DNA from: Sphingomonas_O sp031371635
Lineage (GTDB): Bacteria; Pseudomonadota; Alphaproteobacteria; Sphingomonadales; Sphingomonadaceae
Reading direction: 5' to 3'
NCBI GenBank assembly: GCA_031371635.1
Contig: JANMJZ010000008.1
Location: 3,073 to 67,072, forward strand
Length of the DNA stretch: 64,000 bases
This document shows positions 58,105 through 64,000 of the stretch, one piece after another; within the stretch, counting starts at the first letter, position 1, and every line of letters begins with the position of its first letter. The translations under genes and the position numbers were made by a program. The notes beneath the pieces were generated by a model. It had not been told where the DNA came from. It saw only the letters and a program-made list of their open reading frames with translations, and searched no databases.

Positions 58105-59660
58105 GAATCGAAGCCGAAAAGAGTGATCCAGGGCTGCAGGATGGGCATGACCGGTTCAAGCTGCGCACGATATCGTTCCCATTGCCGGGTCCCGTCGTAC
58201 AGCGGCTTGCGAACCTGTGCGGCACTCGCGGTCGATACGCCGCGCGCGCGCGCCGTGCGGTCGAATTCCCGCAGCGCCGGGTTCCACGGAATGCCGACGA
58301 AGGCGCATATTTCCTGGGTCGTCCGGTCGAAATCGCGGACCAGCGCATCGTAGCGAACGTCATGCGCGGCTATCGGCATGCGCGCGATGCTGTCCTGCGT
58401 CAGGCGCATCAGCGCGTCATAATGCCGGGCCGTGCGTTCGAGCGACGTGAATTCGTAGCTCGTCGATGTGAGCGCAAAATTCGTGTGGAAGCAACTCCAC
58501 ACGACATCGCGCGGGTCGCGTCGCATGACGAGGACGCGTGCATCGGGGAAGAGTCGGGCGATCATGGGCAGGCGAATGCCCTTGAGCGGGTCCATATCGA
58601 CGAAAGTGCGCCCCGCCACGTCCAGTCCTGCGGCTTTCACCCTGTTCCAATAGGCCTGGCGATAGGGGGCTGCGTCGGTTGCGGACAAAGCAGCCAGCCT
58701 TTCGAAACCGGCGTCATCGGTCAGAAAGGCTTCATCCGCATCGCGCAGGGTCGGCCGCTCCTCAAGGGCAAGGACGTCCGGCAACGAGGCAAGTATGTTC
58801 TCGACCAGAGTTGTGCCGGATCTCGGGTAGCCGAGCAGAAAAATGTGCCTCTCGGCTTGATGGGCGGCTTGCACATTGTCGTCCAGCGCCCAGTCCGTCG
58901 TGTTGGAACGCAGGAGCGAGGCGCCGATGCGGGCGATGAATTCCCGGTGCGTTTCGCGCTCTGGCGGGAACTGGTCGGCATGGACCGCTGCGAACTCGGT
59001 TTTGGAGGCGGCATAGGCCCGGAAGGCATCTTCCACTTGCCCAAGCTTGTCGAAGGCGTCGCCGAGCACATTGAGCGCGTTCGACCGTTCCGAAGAAGGC
59101 GAAGAAGTGCTGGCCAGCATTGGCTGCAGCCGGGCGATTACGGCCGCGTAGTCGCCTTCCTCGATGTCGACGGTCGCAAGTGCGCTCGTGGCGATGAGGT
59201 TGTGGGGGTCGATGGCGAGCGCCCGCTCGGCATGTCCTCGGACGACTTCATGGTCGCCCTTGCGCGCCGCAATCATCGCCATGCCCGCCCAGGGCGCCGC
59301 GTTGCCAGGGTCGAGCCGTGCAGCCTCGGCATAGCTTTCGGTCGCGCGTTCGAACGATCCCCCCGTCGACAACACGAAGCCGCGCTCCAGCCATGCCGAT
59401 GCATAGGTGGGGCAGGCGCGAATCGCCGCGTCGCAATGCAGGACCGCATCACGCAACCGGCGCTCCTCGCGGTACATGCTGGCCATTGTCGTGAGCGCCA
59501 CGGGATCGTTAGGCGCGATGACCAGTGCCTGCTGCAGCAATTCCATCGCACCCGCGCGGTCGCCACTCTGGGCACGATCCCACGCGACCGTGACATAGTG
59601 AAAGGGGTCTCGCTCCCCGCGTGCGATGGCTGCAGTTGCCCCAGCAACGGTATCGGTCAT
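58101..59660 (-). CDS. TPR-containing sulfotransferase
   Basis: A 519-aa protein. About 230 N-terminal residues form TPR helices (AMELLQQALVIAPNDPVALT and ESYAEAARLDPGNAAPWAGM repeats). The C-terminal sulfotransferase domain has the 5'-PSB loop LLGYPRSGTTLVENILASLP and the 3'-PB LVMRRDPRDVVWSCFHTNFA. The start at 59660 (MTDTVAGATA) is the first likely ATG. It could sulfate a peptide or protein Tyr or a carbohydrate. It is divergent from the beta-hydroxylase gene. Confidence 0.88.
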   Translation of the reverse strand: MTDTVAGATAAIARGERDPFHYVTVAWDRAQSGDRAGAMELLQQALVIAPNDPVALTTMASMYREERRLRDAVLHCDAAIRACPTYASAWLERGFVLSTGGSFERATESYAEAARLDPGNAAPWAGMAMIAARKGDHEVVRGHAERALAIDPHNLIATSALATVDIEEGDYAAVIARLQPMLASTSSPSSERSNALNVLGDAFDKLGQVEDAFRAYAASKTEFAAVHADQFPPERETHREFIARIGASLLRSNTTDWALDDNVQAAHQAERHIFLLGYPRSGTTLVENILASLPDVLALEERPTLRDADEAFLTDDAGFERLAALSATDAAPYRQAYWNRVKAAGLDVAGRTFVDMDPLKGIRLPMIARLFPDARVLVMRRDPRDVVWSCFHTNFALTSTSYEFTSLERTARHYDALMRLTQDSIARMPIAAHDVRYDALVRDFDRTTQEICAFVGIPWNPALREFDRTARARGVSTASAAQVRKPLYDGTRQWERYRAQLEPVMPILQPWITLFGFDS

Positions 59661-59774
59661 GCAAGAGGCTTCTGATCGATTGCGCCGCGCCGTCAAGCGG
59701 CCCTGCCGGACCAGCGCTGTCCAAGCCTTCCGCGCTGACTTGCGCACGGTGCTGCATTATGTTTTGCCCACGGA

Positions 59775-61052
59775 ATGAACGCGCTCCCCCCGTCTGCGGT
59801 CGACCTGCTGAACCAAGCCGCCGCCGCGCGCCAGAACGGACGGGTGGCTGAGGAACGGGAGCTGCTTGAAAGGGCGCTCACTATCGCCCCTGGCGATCCG
59901 CGCATTCTCAACCGGCTGGGTACCTATGGCCTCGCCAATGGCGATCCTGCGGGTGCCCGTGAGCGCTTTACCGCCGCCGCGCACGCCGACCCGGGCGAAC
60001 CCACCCTGTGGGTGAACGTCGCCACCGCCTGCCGCATGCTGGGCGACGATGCCGGGGAACGTGCCGCGCTGTCCCGCGTGCTCGACATCGACCGCCTGCA
60101 CTTCATCGGCCAGTTGCGCCTCGCCGAACTCAACCAGCGCCTGGGGCAAGCGCGGGAAGCCGCCCAGGGCTGGAGCGCAGTGGTGCAACTCGCCGCGGCA
60201 ATCGACGAGCCGCCGCCGCTGGTGGTGGACGCCCTGGCCCGCGGACGCGCCTTCCTCGAATCGCATACGGCCGGTCTTGCGCGCACGCTCGACGCCGCGC
60301 TGGGCGAACGACTGGCGGCAATGGGCCCGGCCGCGCGTCGCTTTCAGGCATGCCTCGACCATAGTTTGGGCAGACGCATGATTTATCGCAACGAGTGCGC
60401 CGGCACCCACTTCCCGTTCCTGCCCGCCGACGAGTTTTTCGACCGTAGCCATTTCCCCTGGCTTCCCGCGATCGAAGCGCGGACAGACGCCATCAGGGCG
60501 GAAGCGCTGGCTCTTGCAACGATGGGAGCCGCTGCCATCCGGCCCTATGTCCAGATGGACAAAGGAACGCCCAAGAACAAATGGTCGACGCTCGATGGTT
60601 CGCTGGACTGGAGCGCCTGTTTCCTGTGGGAATATGGCGTGCGCAACGACGCGATATGCGAGCTGTGCCCCGAGACGGCGGCGGCGCTGGAGCTGGCGCC
60701 GCGTAACCATATCGAGGGGAAGGCGCCTTCGGCGTTTTTTTCCATCCTGAAGCCCGGCGCGCATATTCCCGCGCACACCGGAGTCACCAACACGCGCGCT
60801 ATCATTCACTTGCCCCTTGTCGTGCCGCAGGGGTGCCGCTTTCGCGTCGGCGGCGAAACGCGCAACTGGCGTGAAGGTGAGGCCTTCGCCTTTGACGATA
60901 CGATCGAACATGAGGCATGGAACGACAGTGCGGAGCAACGCATCGTCCTGATTTTTGACGTGTGGAATCCGCATTTGTCGCAGGAAGAGCAGACGCTGCT
61001 GCAGGACTTTCATGCGCTGAGCGACCCCCTTTCAGCAGATTCAAGGTCGTAA
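59775..61052 (+). CDS. TPR-containing aspartyl/asparaginyl beta-hydroxylase
   Basis: A 425-aa Fe(II)/2-oxoglutarate dioxygenase. TPR helices occupy the first ~150 residues (ELLERALTIAPGDPRILNRL). The C-terminal fold has AHTGVTNTRAIIHLPLVVPQ, with the first His, CRFRVGGETRNWREGEAFAF, and FDDTIEHEAWNDSAEQRIVL with the second His. The Asp usually in the HxD position is here Gly after Thr, as in AspH-type enzymes, which use two His. It should hydroxylate Asp/Asn side chains. It lies between receptor 2 and the sulfotransferases. Confidence 0.88.
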   Translation: MNALPPSAVDLLNQAAAARQNGRVAEERELLERALTIAPGDPRILNRLGTYGLANGDPAGARERFTAAAHADPGEPTLWVNVATACRMLGDDAGERAALSRVLDIDRLHFIGQLRLAELNQRLGQAREAAQGWSAVVQLAAAIDEPPPLVVDALARGRAFLESHTAGLARTLDAALGERLAAMGPAARRFQACLDHSLGRRMIYRNECAGTHFPFLPADEFFDRSHFPWLPAIEARTDAIRAEALALATMGAAAIRPYVQMDKGTPKNKWSTLDGSLDWSACFLWEYGVRNDAICELCPETAAALELAPRNHIEGKAPSAFFSILKPGAHIPAHTGVTNTRAIIHLPLVVPQGCRFRVGGETRNWREGEAFAFDDTIEHEAWNDSAEQRIVLIFDVWNPHLSQEEQTLLQDFHALSDPLSADSRS

Positions 61053-61235
61053 CGTCCGCGGAACATAGTGTGACCGGGACGCAACAGGTGCGAGAAATTT
61101 CGACGAAGTGAGGGGTCTGGCTTGTAGCGGGCAACACCCTCCGCCGTTATCCAGCAGCCTTGCCTTGCGGTGTTAGCGGGGTGTGTTTGCGTTGCATCTG
61201 GGGGGAATGCGACCTGTGTATGAGGTCATGTTTCC

Positions 61236-64000
61236 ATGCGTACCAATTTTCGTCGTCATCTGATTTCTGCTTCCATCCTTGCAGTCACCTCGGTCCTCGC
61301 AAGTCCTGTATTTGCCCAAGCTGCTCCTCAAGGGCCAGCGACGGCAGCTCAGCCAGAAGCTCCAGCCGAAGACACGATCGTGGTCACCGGCTCGATCCTG
61401 CGCCAGGCGGACCGCGAGACGCCGTCGCCGGTAACGGTGCTTACCCAGGAGAATCTTGATCGTCGCGGATTGAGCACGACTCAGGACGCGCTTCAGACGC
61501 TTGCTTCGAACAACGGTCCGGCGCTGACGAACTCGTTCACCGCGAACGGTGCTTTCGCCGGGGGCGCTTCGGCGGTCTCTCTGCGTGGCTTGTCGTCGAA
61601 CTCCACGCTCGTCCTGTTCGATGGTCTGCGCGGAGCGTATTATCCGCTCGCCGATGACGGCACGCGCAACTTCGTCGATTTGAACACCATTCCCGATGAC
61701 ATTGTCGACCGCGTCGAAGTGCTTCGGGACGGCGCATCGTCGAGCTATGGTGCCGACGCCGTTGCCGGTGTCGTCAACATCATTACAAAGCGTGAATTCA
61801 AGGGCCTGGCAGGCCGTGCCGAGGCAGGGATTTCGGAACTCGGCGATGCTCCGACGTACCGGCTGTCAATGACGGCGGGTATCGGCGACCTGGCCGAGGA
61901 CCGCTACAACGTCTACGTCAGTGGCTTTTACTATCGCAGCGAGCAGCTGAAGAACCGCGAGCGGCGCTACCCCTTCAACACCGACGATATGACGCAGGTG
62001 TGCTTCGAGGGCAAATGTGGTGCGAACGGTGTGCTCAACGGCACCGAGGCCGATGGCAACACCGGTGGTTTCGAAATCTCTACGCCATTTGCCGTCCGTC
62101 CGCGTGATGCTGCAACCGGCGCCGCGATCCCGGGTCTGTCGCGCTATCAGTATCTCGGCGGTTGCCAGGGCCTGCCCTCGACAACGCTGACGACAGCTGA
62201 ACTCGCCCTACCGCAGAATGCCGCTGCGCCCGCCAACGGCGTCGTCTGCCAGGAGGACATCACGCAGCTTTATGGCACGATCCAGCCGCTGATCGAACGG
62301 TTTGGCGGTTCGGCGAAGGCGACGGCACGCTATGGCGACACCGGCGAAGCCTATGCCGAGTTCAACTTCCTGCAGACGAGCACCAGCTACGACGGATTGC
62401 CCGCCACCATTCGCGGCAATGCGCCGGCCGGGTTCTTCTTCCCGCGCTACAGCACGTCAGCCAACGTCGCGACCTACGGCAACAACACAGTGCTTCAGCT
62501 GCCGGTATTTGTCTGTGCGTCGGGCATCAACTGCGCGACGGCGGCGGATCGTCGCCTCAACCCGAACAATCCGTTCGCGGCGGCCGGGCAGACGGCGGCA
62601 ATTATCGGTCGCATTCCCAACCTCATCGAGCGGAACGATACCCGTACGCGGGCCTATCGTGTCGCGCTGGGCGCCAAGGGCAGTATCAACGACAGGCTGA
62701 CTTATGACGTCGGTGCGACAGCGATGCACATCGACCTGCGTTCAACGGCCGACGGCTATGTTCGCATCCAGAACCTGCTCGATGCGGTTAACACCGGATC
62801 GTACAATTTCATCAACCCCAGTGCGAACGGCCCGGACGTACTGTCGCGGCTGGCGCCGACCAACGTCAACAATGCGACGTCGGACCTTTACCAGTTGCAG
62901 GGCACGATCGGCGCGCAGTTGCTCGACCTTCCGGGCGGGCCGTTGCAGCTGGGTGTCGGCGCGGGCATCCGCTACGAAGCCGTCGATGCGCCGAGCGCGA
63001 ATTCGGATATCAACGGGCCCACGCAGCGCTATTTCCGCCTCAACGGCTTTGCCGCCAAGGGAAACCGCACGGTCTATTCAGCCTATGCGGAACTCAATGC
63101 CCCGATCTTCGACCAGCTCACGGTCAACGCATCGGGACGGTACGACCGTTATTCGGGCGGCCTCGACAATTTCTCGCCGAAGGTGGGCGTGAAGTTCCAG
63201 CCGATCCGTCAGGTCGTGCTGCGAGGCACCTACTCGCGCGGTTTCCGCATTCCGTCCTTCGGTGAGGCCAATGCGACCTTCCCGACGACGGGTTATGTCA
63301 CGGCAACGCAGGGCATCTATAGCGACGCGTTCCTGTCGCAATACGGCTGCTCGCTGGCGACCTACACGTCGTGCCCGTCCTATGTGACGGCTGCCTCGTA
63401 CGGGCAGACCAGCATTTCCAACCCGGACTTGAAACCTGAGAAGTCGCGGAGCTTCACGGGTGGTATCCTGATCGAGCCCATTCGCGGCGTGTCGTTCACG
63501 GTTGATTATTACAACATCAAGAAGACCAACGCGATCACGACTGCCAACAATGCACCCGCCATTGCTGCCTATTATGCCGGTCAGGCGATCCCGGCAGGAT
63601 ATCAGGTCATCGCGGACGCGCCGGACATCAACAACCCGAACGCCCAGCCCCGCATTGCGTTCGTGCAGGCACCTTTCATCAACGCCAACACGATCAAGTC
63701 CGAGGGTATCGACTTCGGGGCAAATGTGTCCGTCCCGATCGGCGACCGGCTCAAGGTGTCGAGCTTCGTCGAAGCGACCTACATCCTGAACCTGAGCACG
63801 AGCTTCCCCGATGGGACGACCGAGCGCTATGACGGCACGCTGGGCAACTACAACCTGACCGCCGGGTCAGGCACGCCAAAGTGGCGCGGTACATGGCTGA
63901 CGACGATCGAATTCGATCCGATCCAGATCAGCGGGACGGCCAACTACTTCGACGGCTACGATCTGTCGGCCGAGGACCAGACTGGCCCCGGCACGCGCGG
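61236..64000 (+). CDS. TonB-dependent receptor 2, 3' end beyond window
   Basis: The frame is open from ATG 61236 to the window end, about 921 codons. A signal peptide (RRHLISASILAVTSVLASPV) is followed by a Pro/Ala-rich linker, EDTIVVTGSILRQADRETPS as TonB box and plug start, SLRGLSSNSTLVLFDGLRGA and DGASSSYGADAVAGVVNIIT. The barrel contains four or more Cys-bearing loops (for example QVCFEGKCG) and FSPKVGVKFQPIRQVVLRGT. The TonB-box region closely matches receptor 1. GAGG lies about 10 nt before the start. Ligand unknown. Confidence 0.93.
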   Translation, partial: MRTNFRRHLISASILAVTSVLASPVFAQAAPQGPATAAQPEAPAEDTIVVTGSILRQADRETPSPVTVLTQENLDRRGLSTTQDALQTLASNNGPALTNSFTANGAFAGGASAVSLRGLSSNSTLVLFDGLRGAYYPLADDGTRNFVDLNTIPDDIVDRVEVLRDGASSSYGADAVAGVVNIITKREFKGLAGRAEAGISELGDAPTYRLSMTAGIGDLAEDRYNVYVSGFYYRSEQLKNRERRYPFNTDDMTQVCFEGKCGANGVLNGTEADGNTGGFEISTPFAVRPRDAATGAAIPGLSRYQYLGGCQGLPSTTLTTAELALPQNAAAPANGVVCQEDITQLYGTIQPLIERFGGSAKATARYGDTGEAYAEFNFLQTSTSYDGLPATIRGNAPAGFFFPRYSTSANVATYGNNTVLQLPVFVCASGINCATAADRRLNPNNPFAAAGQTAAIIGRIPNLIERNDTRTRAYRVALGAKGSINDRLTYDVGATAMHIDLRSTADGYVRIQNLLDAVNTGSYNFINPSANGPDVLSRLAPTNVNNATSDLYQLQGTIGAQLLDLPGGPLQLGVGAGIRYEAVDAPSANSDINGPTQRYFRLNGFAAKGNRTVYSAYAELNAPIFDQLTVNASGRYDRYSGGLDNFSPKVGVKFQPIRQVVLRGTYSRGFRIPSFGEANATFPTTGYVTATQGIYSDAFLSQYGCSLATYTSCPSYVTAASYGQTSISNPDLKPEKSRSFTGGILIEPIRGVSFTVDYYNIKKTNAITTANNAPAIAAYYAGQAIPAGYQVIADAPDINNPNAQPRIAFVQAPFINANTIKSEGIDFGANVSVPIGDRLKVSSFVEATYILNLSTSFPDGTTERYDGTLGNYNLTAGSGTPKWRGTWLTTIEFDPIQISGTANYFDGYDLSAEDQTGPGTR

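Noticed and set aside
1..64000. tRNA, rRNA, CRISPR, insertion sequences, prophage or attachment sites.
   Set aside because: No clover-leaf-like segment, array of repeats, transposase, integrase or flanking direct repeats was seen; gene-free gaps are too short.

Overview
This 64 kb window is high-GC chromosomal DNA from an alphaproteobacterium, almost certainly a member of the Sphingomonadales (Sphingomonas, Sphingosinicella, Sphingopyxis or a relative). The evidence is the linked hisBHAFE-hinT cluster, an alpha-type SspB adaptor, a short DUF2093 gene, several PilZ-only proteins, an ATP12 chaperone, COQ7, and two large TonB-dependent receptors of the EDTIVVTGS type. There are also traces of the 'cttcgacaag' palindromic repeat that I recall as common in sphingomonads. 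Genes are tightly packed on both strands, many with 4-nt start/stop overlaps. I see no rRNA, tRNA, CRISPR array, insertion sequence or prophage, so this looks like core chromosome with a few accessory clusters.

Layout. 1-2311: a partial DUF3667 membrane protein, a DUF1801 protein and argG. 2326-9500: a surface-glycosylation-like island with two tandem paralogous polytopic proteins, a GtrB-type glycosyltransferase, GtrA, a methyltransferase and an STT3-like membrane protein. 9505-13656 (minus): a coupled operon of a queuosine-precursor transporter, argB, yggT, folD, a secreted protein and marC. 13726-19726: a nucleoside transporter, a NatAB-type ABC exporter, queG, a small lipoprotein, and an adenosine-kinase-like gene that is broken by a frameshift. 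19739-25168 (minus): an amino-acid permease and the histidine cluster, with a 62-aa PEP-CTERM-like protein inserted between hisF and hisE. 25248-29420: sspB, fumC, two glycine-zipper microproteins, a cupin, gmk and a membrane protein. 29380-33665 (minus): the coupled operon crcB / RluA-family synthase / PaiB-like / HAD / small membrane protein / ATP12, with a lipoprotein gene upstream.

33713-43305 mixes three PilZ proteins, a cytochrome P450, DoxX, SWIB, PhnA-like, acyltransferase, GNAT, SRAP, DUF2306, a DUF885 peptidase-like protein and an alpha/beta hydrolase. 43306-50179 (minus) holds coq7, dsbB, a CtpA-type protease, an EnvC-like protein with a degenerate LytM domain, a helix-hairpin-helix membrane protein, a 33-aa membrane peptide, a BON-like protein and purD. 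purD and xseA diverge from one shared CATG. 50178-53322 holds xseA, DUF2093, an M23 peptidase and a secreted protein.

53575-64000 is the most distinctive region. Two TonB-dependent receptors flank a sulfotransferase-like gene, a TPR-sulfotransferase and a TPR-aspartyl/asparaginyl beta-hydroxylase. It is the best candidate here for an undescribed system, possibly uptake coupled to modification of a peptide or surface ligand. Two apparent frameshifts sit in G/C homopolymers (the adenosine kinase gene and a 53-codon microgene). They could be real lesions or sequencing errors.
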